Source: an uncultured Pseudokineococcus sp.
GTDB lineage: Bacteria > Actinomycetota > Actinomycetes > Actinomycetales > Quadrisphaeraceae
Length of the DNA stretch: 64,000 bases
Direction: 5' to 3'
Assembly (NCBI RefSeq): GCF_947495735.1
Contig: NZ_CANMAA010000001.1
Span: 496,001-560,000, forward strand
A program made the translations under genes and the position numbers. The first letter of the stretch is position 1, and every line of letters begins with the position of its first letter. Under the pieces are notes generated by a model. The model ran no database searches and was not told the origin of the DNA. It saw nothing but the letters and a program-made list of their open reading frames with translations. This document shows, piece after piece, positions 53,956-62,209 of this stretch.

Positions 53956-55704
53956 GTGCCCGAGTCCCGTCCGTCCCGTCCCTCCTCCTCCTCCCGCGGC
54001 GGCTCGCCCCGCCGCGGCGGCGGTGCCCCGCGCAGCGGCGGTGCACCGCGCAGCGGTGGTGCCCCGCGCGGCGGTGGCCGCCCGGCCCCCGCCCCGTCGG
54101 CGCCCGCCGACGACCTCGCCGGCGCCGTGCTCGTCTCCGAGGACGCCCTCGTCGAGCAGTCCTTCGCCGAGCTGGGCGTCCCGCAGCCGCTGGCGACCTC
54201 GCTGTCCGGTCGCGGCTTCGAGAAGCCCTTCCCCATCCAGGCCGTCACGCTGCCCCACACCCTCGCCGGCCGCGACGTCCTCGGCCGCGGGCGCACGGGG
54301 TCGGGCAAGACGCTCGCCTTCGCGCTGCCGCTGGCCGCCCGACTGGCCGGCACCGCCGGCGGACGCCGCAGCCCCGGGCGTCCCCGCGGTCTCGTGCTGG
54401 CGCCGACGCGCGAGCTCGCCACGCAGATCACCGCGACGCTCGAGCCCCTCGCCACCGCGGTCGGCCTGAAGGTCACGACCATCTTCGGCGGGGTGCCCCA
54501 GGGCCGTCAGGTCACCGCGCTGTCGGCCGGGGTCGACGTCGTCGTCGCCTGCCCGGGCCGCCTGGAGGACCTCATCGGCCAGGGCCACCTGCGCCTGGAC
54601 GAGGTCGAGGTCACCGTGCTGGACGAGGCCGACCACATGGCCGACCTCGGCTTCCTGCCCGGCGTCAAGCGCCTGCTCGACCGCACGCCCGAGGTCGGCC
54701 AGCGCATGCTCTTCTCGGCGACGCTCGACAACGGCGTGGACGTGCTCGTGCGCCGCTACCTCACCGAGCCCCTCACCTTCGCCATCGACCCGGCGACCTC
54801 GCCGGTCGTGGAGATGACCCACCACTGGCTCTCGGTGCGCGACGCCGACACCAAGGCCGAGGTCGTGCGCACGCTCGCCTCCGGCACCGGCCGCCGGATG
54901 ATGTTCCTGCGCACCAAGCACCAGGCGAAGAAGCTGGCCCGCCAGCTGACGGCCTCCGGCATCCCGGCGGTCGACCTGCAGGGCAACCTGTCCCAGAACA
55001 AGCGCCAGGAGAACCTGGCCGCCTTCTCCACCGGTGACGTCAAGGTGCTCGTGGCCACCGACATCGCGGCGCGGGGCATCCACGTCGACGACGTCGAGCT
55101 CGTCGTCCACGTCGACCCGCCCACGGAGCACAAGGCCTACCTGCACCGCTCCGGGCGCACCGCCCGCGCCGGCTCGGGCGGCGACGTCGTGACCCTCGTG
55201 CTGCCCGAGCAGAACGGCGACGTGCGCACGCTCGTGCGCCTGGCCGGCATCGCGCCCGCCAAGCACGACGTCGACGCCTCCTCCCCGGTCGTCGCCGAGC
55301 TCACCGGCTCGGTGGCCCCCCACGTCGAGCCGGCGCCCCCGGCGCCGGTCCAGCAGCCCTCCGCCGGGACCGGTCGACGCGGCCGCGGTCGCGGCGCGGG
55401 CGGCGGCCCCACCTCGGGCGGCGCGGCCTCCGGCGGCGGTGCTCGCGGCGCGGGCGGCGGCTCGCGCGGCGGCGGCGGCGGTCGTCGACCCAGCGGTGGC
55501 GGTGCGGGCGGCGGTGGCCGCGGCGGCGGCGCGCCCAAGACCTGGTCGTCGTCGTCCGACGGCTGGGGCGGCGGCTCCTCCTCCGGCCAGTCCTCCTCCG
55601 GCGCAGGCTCGTCCGGCGGCGGGTCGGCGGCTCGTCCGCCGGCGCAGCGCCGCTCGGTCGTCGACGTCTCCCGCGCGAGCGGCGGACGCCGCGGCGGTCG
55701 CTGA
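53956..55704 (+). CDS. DEAD-box ATP-dependent RNA helicase
   Basis: A 582-residue RNA helicase. Motifs in order: Q motif (KPFPIQAVTLPHTLAGRD), Walker A GRTGSGKT, PTRELA, TVLDEADHM, SAT, ATDIAARGIHV and HRSGRTARAG. A low-complexity N-terminus of Ser/Arg/Gly precedes the core, and a C-terminal tail of about 150 residues is Gly/Arg/Ser-rich (RGG-like), which may bind RNA or drive condensation. GTG 53956 has GAGAGG 5 bases upstream; longer in-frame starts would begin before the promoter. Likely in rRNA or cold-related RNA remodelling. Confidence 0.93.
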   Translation: MPESRPSRPSSSSRGGSPRRGGGAPRSGGAPRSGGAPRGGGRPAPAPSAPADDLAGAVLVSEDALVEQSFAELGVPQPLATSLSGRGFEKPFPIQAVTLPHTLAGRDVLGRGRTGSGKTLAFALPLAARLAGTAGGRRSPGRPRGLVLAPTRELATQITATLEPLATAVGLKVTTIFGGVPQGRQVTALSAGVDVVVACPGRLEDLIGQGHLRLDEVEVTVLDEADHMADLGFLPGVKRLLDRTPEVGQRMLFSATLDNGVDVLVRRYLTEPLTFAIDPATSPVVEMTHHWLSVRDADTKAEVVRTLASGTGRRMMFLRTKHQAKKLARQLTASGIPAVDLQGNLSQNKRQENLAAFSTGDVKVLVATDIAARGIHVDDVELVVHVDPPTEHKAYLHRSGRTARAGSGGDVVTLVLPEQNGDVRTLVRLAGIAPAKHDVDASSPVVAELTGSVAPHVEPAPPAPVQQPSAGTGRRGRGRGAGGGPTSGGAASGGGARGAGGGSRGGGGGRRPSGGGAGGGGRGGGAPKTWSSSSDGWGGGSSSGQSSSGAGSSGGGSAARPPAQRRSVVDVSRASGGRRGGR

Positions 55705-55724
55705 CCGCACCGCAGCCCCGGCGC

Positions 55725-55767
55725 CGAGGACACCCGGCCACGACGACGTCGTGGCCGGGTGTCCTCG
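55725..55767. terminator. 20-bp perfect hairpin after the helicase
   Basis: CGAGGACACCCGGCCACGAC is followed by loop GAC and its exact complement. It starts 20 bases after the helicase stop. The next 185 bases before crtI-2 hold a second small hairpin at 55770-55791 (TGCGGGG with CCCCGCA) that could serve the converging transcript, and nothing else I recognise. Confidence 0.85.
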
Positions 55768-55954
55768 TCTGCGGGGGCGTCCGTCCCCGCACGGCGGGGC
55801 GGGCGGCCGGGGCGGCGTCGTGCCCCGCCCGTCGGTGGCCGGACGCCGGGCGGCGCGCCCGGTCTCGCCCGTCGGTGCCACGTGGTGTCCGGGGCGCCGG
55901 TCCCGCGGCACGTCGGTCCCGCCTCGCCGTCCGGGGGCTGTGGCGGTCGCGGCG

Positions 55955-57502
55955 TCAGGCGCGGCCGACCAGCCCCGCGACGATCTCGGCGGACAGGCCC
56001 ACCAGGGGCAGGCCGCCTCCGGGGTGGCTGGACCCGCCGACGCAGTACAGGCCCGCCAGCTCGGTCTCGTTCGAGGGGCGCAGGAAGGCGGCGCGCGCGC
56101 CGTTGCTGGAGCTGCCGTAGATGGACCCGCCCACGCTGCCGGTGAGCCGCTCGAGGTCGGCCGGCGTGCGGACGCCCCGCCAGCGCACCCGGTCCCGGAC
56201 GTCGAGGCCGCGCGCGGCCATCACGTCGAGCACGTGGTCGGCGTACCGCTCGGCCAGCGGGGTGCCGTCGTCCTCGACGGCGTCCCAGTCCACGCCCTCG
56301 CGAGGTGCACCGGGGCGGTGGCGCGGGGCGTTGACCAGGACGAACCAGGCCTCGGAGTCCTCGTCGGGCCGGGTGGCGGGGTCGTCCGGCGCGCTGATGT
56401 AGACCGTCGGGTCCTCGACCGGTGCCGGCGCCCCGCGGGAGCGGCCGGTGCCCGACAGCGCGTCGAACTCGGCGTCGTAGTCGGCGGGGAACAGCACGGT
56501 GTGGTGCTGGAGGTCCGGCGTCCTGCCCTCCAGGGCGAGCAGGAGCACGAAGCCGCTGGCGCTCGGCTCGGTGCGTCGCAGGCGGGCCGCGCCGCGCCGC
56601 CGCGCCCGGCCGGGCGGCAGGAGGGCCCGCCCCCCGGTGCCGACGCCGTAGAGCGCGGCGGCGTCGCCGGCCATGACGACGACGTCCGCCGCCACCTCCT
56701 CGCCGTCGGTGAGGCGGACGCCGGCCGCACGGCCGCCGCGGACGAGGACCTCCTCGACCGGTGCGCCGCAGCGGATCTCGCCACCGAGCGCCTCGACCCG
56801 CTCGGCCATGGCCACCACGAGCCGCCGCAGGCCACCGCGGACGTACCAGGAGCCGAAGGCGTGCTCGACGAAGGCCGTGGACGCGAGAGCGGCCGGCGCC
56901 CGGCGCGGGTCGGAGCCCGAGTAGGTGGCGTAGCGGTCGAGGACCATCCGCAGGGAGGGGTGCTCGAGCAGCTGCTCGCCGAGGCCGCGCAGCGACGTGA
57001 GCGGCGCGATGGTGCGCAGGTCCTCGCGGCGCCGCGCGAGGGGCAGCAGGGTGCGCAGACCCCGCAGCGGGGAGGTGAGGAACGGCCCGCGCGAGAGGTC
57101 CCAGATGCGCGACCCGCGCTCCAGCAGAGCCAGCCACTGGGCGCCCGCGCCCTCGCCGAGCGCCTCGTCGAGGGCGCGCCGCAGCGCGCCGCGCGAGCCC
57201 GTGGGCACGTCGACCCGGGTGCCGTCGGCGAAGCGGTAGCGGCACGCGACGTCGAGCGGGACGAGGTCGACGCAGGCCTCGAGCTTCTTCCCGGTCTTGA
57301 GGAACAGGTCCCGGTACACGGCGGGCAGCGTCACCAGGCTGGGGCCCGTGTCGAAGCCGAAGCCGTCGTGCTCGACCCAGCCGAGCTTGCCGCCCACCTC
57401 CTCGGCCGCCTCGAGGACGAGGACCTCGTGCCTCTGGCGGGCCAGGCGCATGGCGACGGCGAGACCGGCCGCCCCGGCGCCGACGACGACGACGCGGGCC
57501 AT
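55955..57502 (-). CDS. second CrtI-family FAD oxidoreductase
   Basis: A 515-residue carotenoid desaturase-like enzyme. VVVVGAGAAGLAVAMRLARQ (4-23) binds FAD, followed by FDTGPSLVTLPAVYRDLF. The C-terminal LYCVGGSSHPGGGLPLVGLS is the CrtI/CrtN-type FAD signature. It is clearly diverged from the CrtI at 47.9-49.5 kb. In carotenoid pathways such second enzymes act as C-3',4' desaturases (CrtD) or ketolase-like (CrtO) enzymes; which applies cannot be told by eye. ATG 57502 overlaps the lipoprotein stop. Confidence 0.85.
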   Translation of the reverse strand: MARVVVVGAGAAGLAVAMRLARQRHEVLVLEAAEEVGGKLGWVEHDGFGFDTGPSLVTLPAVYRDLFLKTGKKLEACVDLVPLDVACRYRFADGTRVDVPTGSRGALRRALDEALGEGAGAQWLALLERGSRIWDLSRGPFLTSPLRGLRTLLPLARRREDLRTIAPLTSLRGLGEQLLEHPSLRMVLDRYATYSGSDPRRAPAALASTAFVEHAFGSWYVRGGLRRLVVAMAERVEALGGEIRCGAPVEEVLVRGGRAAGVRLTDGEEVAADVVVMAGDAAALYGVGTGGRALLPPGRARRRGAARLRRTEPSASGFVLLLALEGRTPDLQHHTVLFPADYDAEFDALSGTGRSRGAPAPVEDPTVYISAPDDPATRPDEDSEAWFVLVNAPRHRPGAPREGVDWDAVEDDGTPLAERYADHVLDVMAARGLDVRDRVRWRGVRTPADLERLTGSVGGSIYGSSSNGARAAFLRPSNETELAGLYCVGGSSHPGGGLPLVGLSAEIVAGLVGRA

Positions 57503-58059
57503 CAGGCGAGCTGGCCGCCGATCGAGAAGTCCTGCAGCCCGCCGGAGGAGGTGACCGAGAGCGTGAGCAGGTCCGCGGCGGCCGCGCGCGAGAACGTGGT
57601 GACGACGGCGCCCTCCACACCGGGCGGCGTCGTGGCCGTGAAGCCCTGGTCCGTGAGGGCCCCGGTGTAGAAGGCGACGACCTCCTCGGCGCTGCGCGAC
57701 GTGCGACCGGCCAGCGCCACGGTGCGCCCGCCGCCCTCCTGCACCACGGCGTTGGACAGGGTCAGCTCGGCCTCGGGCAGCAGGGGCACCACGTCGAGGG
57801 GGAAGCCCTCCGCCACCTCACCGACCGCCACGCCGGTCGGGGACCCGGTCGGGACGTCGGAGGGGGACGGCGAGGCCGAGGGGTCGGGGCTCGCCGCGGG
57901 GTCGGACCCGCTCGGGGAGGGGACCTCCACGGGGGTGGGCACGGGCTCCGCGACGGTGCCGGGGTCTGCCTCGGACGTGCAGCCGGACAGGCCCAGGGCC
58001 GCGGCGACGACGAGCGCGGCGGCGGCCCGGGCCGGGCCCGGGGACGAGGAGGTGACCAC
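57502..58059 (-). CDS. exported lipoprotein of unknown function
   Basis: A 185-residue protein. The signal peptide ends in the lipobox LSG-Cys27. A Pro/Ser/Asp-rich linker (SPSGSDPAASPDPSASPSPS) leads to a folded domain of about 100 residues from residue 80 (FPLDVVPLLPEAELTLSNAV through LLTLSVTSSGGLQDF), which includes EEVVAFYTGALTDQGFTAT. I do not recognise the domain. It is cotranscribed with the second CrtI-type gene and has a leaderless start, TACCGT ending 6 bases before the GTG. Confidence 0.75.
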   Translation of the reverse strand: MVTSSSPGPARAAAALVVAAALGLSGCTSEADPGTVAEPVPTPVEVPSPSGSDPAASPDPSASPSPSDVPTGSPTGVAVGEVAEGFPLDVVPLLPEAELTLSNAVVQEGGGRTVALAGRTSRSAEEVVAFYTGALTDQGFTATTPPGVEGAVVTTFSRAAAADLLTLSVTSSGGLQDFSIGGQLA

Positions 58060-58065
58060 CTGCTC

Positions 58066-58071
58066 ACGGTA
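58066..58071 (-). promoter_or_regulatory. -10 element TACCGT of the leaderless lipoprotein gene
   Basis: TACCGT on the minus strand ends 6 bases before GTG 58059. No ribosome-binding site is seen at a normal distance. Confidence 0.55.
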
Positions 58072-58116
58072 GCCCAGTGCGCCCCGGCTCCTCCCGGCGC
58101 GCGCCGGCGCGCGGGA

Positions 58117-58158
58117 GAGGCCCCCGGGGCCCCGCCGCGGCGGGGTGCCGGGGGCCTC
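58117..58158. terminator. hairpin terminator after the GH51 gene
   Basis: GAGGCCCCCGG..CCCCGC pairs with GCGGGG..CCGGGGGCCTC, a 19-position stem with a two-base internal mismatch and a CGCG loop. It lies 8 bases past the GH51 stop. Confidence 0.75.
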
Positions 58159-58166
58159 AGCGCCCC

Positions 58167-60770
58167 TCAGGGGCGGGTGGCGATCCGGAGGAACGTCACC
58201 GAGCTCGGCTCGAAGTCGTAGGTGAGCCGGTCACCGCGGATGCCGAGCAGCCGCTCCTCCGGCCCGATGGGCGAGCTGTCCGAGGAGTGCTCGGCGCCGG
58301 GGTCGCCCGTCAGCGTCGTGACGGTCGAGGTGCGGCCCCAGTCGAAGCCGTCCCCGAGGTCGATGTCGGCCCGCGCGGGGACGTCCTGGGCGTTGACCAC
58401 CTTGAGGATGACGTCGCCGGTCTCCTCGTCGTAGGTGGTCACGTGGCGGAAGGGCTCGGCGACCGCGTCGTCGGTGAAGCTGCCCCACTCCTGGCCGTCG
58501 ACGTACATCGTCACCGTCCGCCCGCGCACGGAGACCTTGAGGTCGTAGTCGCGCCCGGCCTCGATGGTGCGCACGGTGTCGCCCTCGAAGACCGTGGACT
58601 TGCCGCCGCCCTCCGCCTTCTCCACGAGCGAGCGCGTGTTGCCGAAGCCGCCCAGGTTCCACCAGTAGTAGTCGCCGGTGCCCTGGACGCCGAAGGCCAC
58701 GAGGAAGCCCTCCGCGCCGGCGGTCTTGCGCGCCGTCAGCTCGAGGTCGTAGTCGGTCCACGACTCGTCCCCGGCGCTCACCAGCCCGCCCTCGCTCGTC
58801 AGGCTGCTCTGCACGTACTCGCCGTCCTGCACCGACCAGGCGCCCGTGCCGCCGAGCACCGACCAGGCGCCGGCGCCGTCGGCGAAGTCGTCGTCCAGCA
58901 GCACCTCGCCGTCGGCGGAGGTGACCCGGACGTCGTCGTAGGCCGCGCTCGTCAGCCACGTCGACAGGCCGACGGCGCCCCGGACGGGGCGGGTGACGAC
59001 CTCGCTGCTGGAGGCCGTGCTGGGGACGACGCGGTCGCCGACGTTGGTCATGAACAGCTTCTGGTTCTCGTAGCTGGGGGTGCCCCAGACGCTGTCGTCG
59101 TCGAACCAGATCAGGTTGGGGAACCACTGGTCGTGGCCCTCCGAGGCGAGCAGCGGGGCGTAGGACGCCAGCTTGACGACGTCCGCGTTGCGCTCCAGGC
59201 CGGTCATGAACGAGGCCTCGGCCAGGGCGTTGCGCCACTGCTGGCCCTGGGAGGCGTACTCGCCGAGGAAGACGTCCGGGCCCTCGCGGTCGTAGGCGTC
59301 GTAGCGCTCGTTGTTCTGGAGGAACCAGGAGGGGCTGTTGTAGTAGTGCTCGTCGACCATCTCGGTGCCGGCGTCGCGGTTGAGCTGCCAGAGCCGGTCG
59401 AAGTTGCGCCCCTCGTCGTCCGGCCCGCTGTTGCCCACGACGACGATCTCGGGGTGGGCCGCCTCGATGGCCTCGCGGAAGGCGAGGAAGTTGGCGAAGT
59501 AGGCGTCCGCGAGGTTCTCCTCGTTGCCGACGCCGATGTGCGTGAGGCCGAAGGGCTCCGGGTGGCCCATCTCCGCGCGCAGGCCGCCCCACTCGGTGGA
59601 GGCGTCGCCGTTCGCGAACTCGATGAGGTCGAGGGTGTCCTGGATGTGGCGCGCCAGGAGCTCGGGGTCGTCGGTGGCGCGGTTCTGGCCGCAGCCCGTG
59701 ACGAGCGCGGGCACGACCGGCAGCGGCATCGCGCCGAGGTCCTCGGCGAACTGGAAGTACTCGAAGTAGCCCAGGCCGTAGGTCTGGTTGTAGCCCCAGA
59801 AGTTGGCGTTGGTGGCCCGCTCCTCGACCGGCCCGACGGTGTCCTTCCACTGGTAGGAGCGCTGGCGCTCGTACCCGGACGCCTCGTCGTAGCCCTCCAT
59901 GCTGCCGGTGTTGACCAGGCAGCCCCCGGGGAAGCGCAGGAAGCCGGGCTCGAGCGCGGCGATCTTCTCGGCGAGGTCCTTGCGCAGGCCGTTCTGGCGG
60001 CCCTTGAAGGTGTCCTGCGGCATGAGGGAGACCATGTCCAGGCGGACGGTGCCGCCCCCGCCGGCCAGCACCTGGAGCCGGGCGTCGTTCGTCGTGCTGC
60101 GGGCCCGCACCTCGCCGGTGTACTTCGCCCAGCCGTCCCCGGTGACCTGCAGATGCAGGGGCTTGGACAGGGCGGTGAGCCCGGAGGCGCTGCGCAGGGT
60201 GACCGTCAGCGGGGTGCCGCCCGCGGCGTCGGTGCGCGCCCACACCGAGAAGGTGTAGCGCTCGCCCTTCACGACCGGCATGCCCTCGGTGAAGCCCTCG
60301 TTGCGCACCCCCGTCTGCCCGCGGCCCTCGCCGAGGTCGAGCTGCAGGTAGGTGCGGTTGCGCTCGTTGAGCCGCTGGTCGTCGTCGACGACCTGGACGG
60401 TGCCGCGGCTGCCCCCGGTGCGGACCTCGCGGTAGCCCGTCAGAGGGCCGTAGGCGGCGTTGTCCTCGGGGGAGAACTCGAAGGAGCGGTTGCGGACGAG
60501 CTCGGCGTACAGCCCGCCGTCCGCGGCCCAGTTGATGTCCTCGTAGAAGATCCCGTACATCGAGTCGGAGATCTCGGGGCCGTCCGCCCCGCCGGTGAGC
60601 GAGATGTCGTACTCGGCCGGCTCGACGGGCGCCGCCGTGGAGGCGGGGAGGGGCAGCAGGACCCCGCCGAGCAGCAGGGCGGCCACGGCGGTGGCCCGGG
60701 TGCGCCCTCCGGTGCGCCCTGCGCCGCTCGGGCGCGCGGGGCGGGGTGCGGGCAGGTCGTGGGACGTCAT
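58167..60770 (-). CDS. secreted GH51 alpha-L-arabinofuranosidase-like enzyme
   Basis: An 867-residue exported hydrolase releasing arabinofuranose from arabinoxylan or arabinan. The signal peptide is RATAVAALLLGGVLLPLPAS. MYGIFYEDINWAADGGLYAE starts the catalytic part, a CBM4-like region follows near 110-250, and LRFPGGCLVNTGSMEGYDEA is a GH51 landmark. Acid/base is Glu417 in VGNEENLADA and the nucleophile Glu504 in FLGEYASQGQ. A LamG/DUF1080-like beta-sandwich of about 170 residues (DDDFADGAGAWSVLGGTGAW through YVDGQEWGSF) is set between the barrel and the final beta domain. An upstream LacI-type operator and promoter suggest sugar induction. Confidence 0.9.
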   Translation of the reverse strand: MTSHDLPAPRPARPSGAGRTGGRTRATAVAALLLGGVLLPLPASTAAPVEPAEYDISLTGGADGPEISDSMYGIFYEDINWAADGGLYAELVRNRSFEFSPEDNAAYGPLTGYREVRTGGSRGTVQVVDDDQRLNERNRTYLQLDLGEGRGQTGVRNEGFTEGMPVVKGERYTFSVWARTDAAGGTPLTVTLRSASGLTALSKPLHLQVTGDGWAKYTGEVRARSTTNDARLQVLAGGGGTVRLDMVSLMPQDTFKGRQNGLRKDLAEKIAALEPGFLRFPGGCLVNTGSMEGYDEASGYERQRSYQWKDTVGPVEERATNANFWGYNQTYGLGYFEYFQFAEDLGAMPLPVVPALVTGCGQNRATDDPELLARHIQDTLDLIEFANGDASTEWGGLRAEMGHPEPFGLTHIGVGNEENLADAYFANFLAFREAIEAAHPEIVVVGNSGPDDEGRNFDRLWQLNRDAGTEMVDEHYYNSPSWFLQNNERYDAYDREGPDVFLGEYASQGQQWRNALAEASFMTGLERNADVVKLASYAPLLASEGHDQWFPNLIWFDDDSVWGTPSYENQKLFMTNVGDRVVPSTASSSEVVTRPVRGAVGLSTWLTSAAYDDVRVTSADGEVLLDDDFADGAGAWSVLGGTGAWSVQDGEYVQSSLTSEGGLVSAGDESWTDYDLELTARKTAGAEGFLVAFGVQGTGDYYWWNLGGFGNTRSLVEKAEGGGKSTVFEGDTVRTIEAGRDYDLKVSVRGRTVTMYVDGQEWGSFTDDAVAEPFRHVTTYDEETGDVILKVVNAQDVPARADIDLGDGFDWGRTSTVTTLTGDPGAEHSSDSSPIGPEERLLGIRGDRLTYDFEPSSVTFLRIATRP

Positions 60771-60814
60771 CGTCGCTCTCCTGGGTGGTCGTCCGGACCC
60801 CCCGGTGGACTCAT

Positions 60815-60826
60815 GTGAGCGCTCAC
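60815..60826. promoter_or_regulatory. LacI-family operator GTGAGCGCTCAC
   Basis: A perfect 12-base palindrome with the central CG of LacI/GalR-type operators, flanked T and C. It lies about 45 bases upstream of the GH51 start codon and downstream of its promoter, a roadblock position. No LacI-type regulator gene is in this window. Confidence 0.75.
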
Positions 60827-60870
60827 CTTCGCCGCACTGCGGTGTGCCGCGGTCAGAGGGGGATAGACCG

Positions 60871-60901
60871 ATTGATAGCCGACGAGAAGGACATCGGTCA
60901 A
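60871..60901 (-). promoter_or_regulatory. promoter of the GH51 gene
   Basis: On the minus strand TTGACC (60901-60896) and TATCAAT (60877-60871) are separated by 18 bases, the best sigma-70-like pair in the window. Transcription would start near 60864, giving a leader of about 95 bases containing the LacI operator. Confidence 0.7.
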
Positions 60902-60983
60902 CGGGTGCCGCGCGCGCGGCCGATCCACCGGTGCGGGCGTCGCGTCGTCGTCGGCGCGGGTCTCGGCCGCGCCGGTCCCCCGG

Positions 60984-62153
60984 TCAGCGCCCGCGGCCGT
61001 GCGGCGGTGAGGGGAGGCGGCGGCCCTTCCACTCCAGGTCGCCGCGGCGGTGCCCGCGGACGGAGCGCACGACGAGCGCGGCCAGCACGACGAGCGACGC
61101 CGGGTGCGCGGCGGCGTCCGGCCAGGCCCGGCCGCCGGTCCGGCGCGCGGCGACCACCCGCGAGGCGACGCCGGCGGCGAGGCCCAGTGCGCCCGCCCGC
61201 GAGCCCGCCAGCGCCCCCGCGAGCGGGGCGACCCCGAGCGCTGCCAGGCCCGCGGCGAGGACGAGCGAGCGCCCGGGGGAGCCGCCCGCGCTCCACAGCG
61301 ACTTGGCGTAGCCGTCGCGCACCGCGGGCCAGCCGTCGTACATGCGGCACGTGGCGAGCGCCGTCCCGTCGGTCACGCCGCCGCGCCCGCCCGCGGCCTT
61401 CACGGCGCGGACGAGCGCGACGTCGTCGAGGACGTCGCCGCGCACCGCCGCGTGCCCGCCCGCCGCCCGGTAGCGGGCGGCGTCGACGACGAGCAGCTGG
61501 CCGTTGGCGGCCGACAGCGAGGGGCGCGGCGAGCGCTCGGCCAGGCGCAGCGGCAGGGTCGCGAGCCACGACCACTGCAGCAAGGGCTGGACCAGGCGCT
61601 CGCCGGGCGTGACGGCGACCTGGCGGGGGTAGGGGGAGACCAGGTCGAGCCCGCTGCGGCGCAGCTGGTCCACGGCGGCCGCGACCGCGCCGATCGCCAG
61701 GCGGACGTCGGCGTCCACGAAGACCAGGACGTCCCCGCCGGCGGCCTCGGCGAGCTGGGCGCACGCCCACGTCTTGCCGAGCCACCCGGCCGGGGCGGGG
61801 CGACCGGCCAGGACGCGGACCCGCGGGTCGCCGTCCGCCGCGGCGCGGGCGGCCTCCGCGGTGCCGTCGCCGCTGGCGTCGTCGAGGACCAGCACCTCCA
61901 GGTCCGGGACGCCGCGCTGGGCCCGCACGGCGGCCAGGCACGCGGCGACCTGGTGCGCCTCGTCGCGCACCGGCAGCAGGACGCTCACGGCCCCGCGGAC
62001 CGGCGGCGGGTCGGCGGCGGGTCGGCGCAGCAGCAGCGCGTTGGCGCACGTGTGCGCCAGCAGCGCCGTCGAGACGGCCGACGTCGCGGCGACGAGCCCG
62101 CGCCCGGCCCGGGGGAGCACGCCGAGCGAGCGCGTGCCGCGGACGCGGCTCAC
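60984..62153 (-). CDS. GT2 family glycosyltransferase (CruG-like)
   Basis: A 389-residue membrane-attached glycosyltransferase. One N-terminal hydrophobic stretch is followed by the GT-A core: VSVLLPVRDEAHQVAACLAA, LEVLVLDDASGDGT, VFVDADVRLA (DxD-type) and GDVLDDVALVRAVK. Two C-terminal hydrophobic segments follow. Adjacency to CruF recalls the cyanobacterial cruF-cruG pair, in which CruG glycosylates the hydroxyl made by CruF; CrtQ-type enzymes are an alternative. The GTG start at 62153 lies at the edge of a 14-base tandem repeat and has no clear ribosome-binding site, so the start is uncertain. Confidence 0.8.
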   Translation of the reverse strand: MSRVRGTRSLGVLPRAGRGLVAATSAVSTALLAHTCANALLLRRPAADPPPVRGAVSVLLPVRDEAHQVAACLAAVRAQRGVPDLEVLVLDDASGDGTAEAARAAADGDPRVRVLAGRPAPAGWLGKTWACAQLAEAAGGDVLVFVDADVRLAIGAVAAAVDQLRRSGLDLVSPYPRQVAVTPGERLVQPLLQWSWLATLPLRLAERSPRPSLSAANGQLLVVDAARYRAAGGHAAVRGDVLDDVALVRAVKAAGGRGGVTDGTALATCRMYDGWPAVRDGYAKSLWSAGGSPGRSLVLAAGLAALGVAPLAGALAGSRAGALGLAAGVASRVVAARRTGGRAWPDAAAHPASLVVLAALVVRSVRGHRRGDLEWKGRRLPSPPHGRGR

Positions 62154-62206
62154 GAGCGGGCGATCACGGACGGGCGCTCACGGACGGGCGATCACGGACG
62201 GGGGCG
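62151..62206 (+). repeat. 14-bp tandem repeat at the CruG-like start
   Basis: Four units of 14 bases (consensus CACGGACGGGCGAT) begin at 62151, 62165, 62179 and 62193. On the minus strand each unit presents a GTG, in different frames. The array fills the gap between the cruF stop and the glycosyltransferase start. Confidence 0.85.
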
Positions 62207-62209
62207 CGC

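Noticed and set aside
55768-55954. A gene or small RNA in the gap between the helicase terminator and the second crtI-type gene.
   Set aside because: Only a small hairpin and imperfect CCCGTCGGTG repeats are visible; no promoter or convincing frame.
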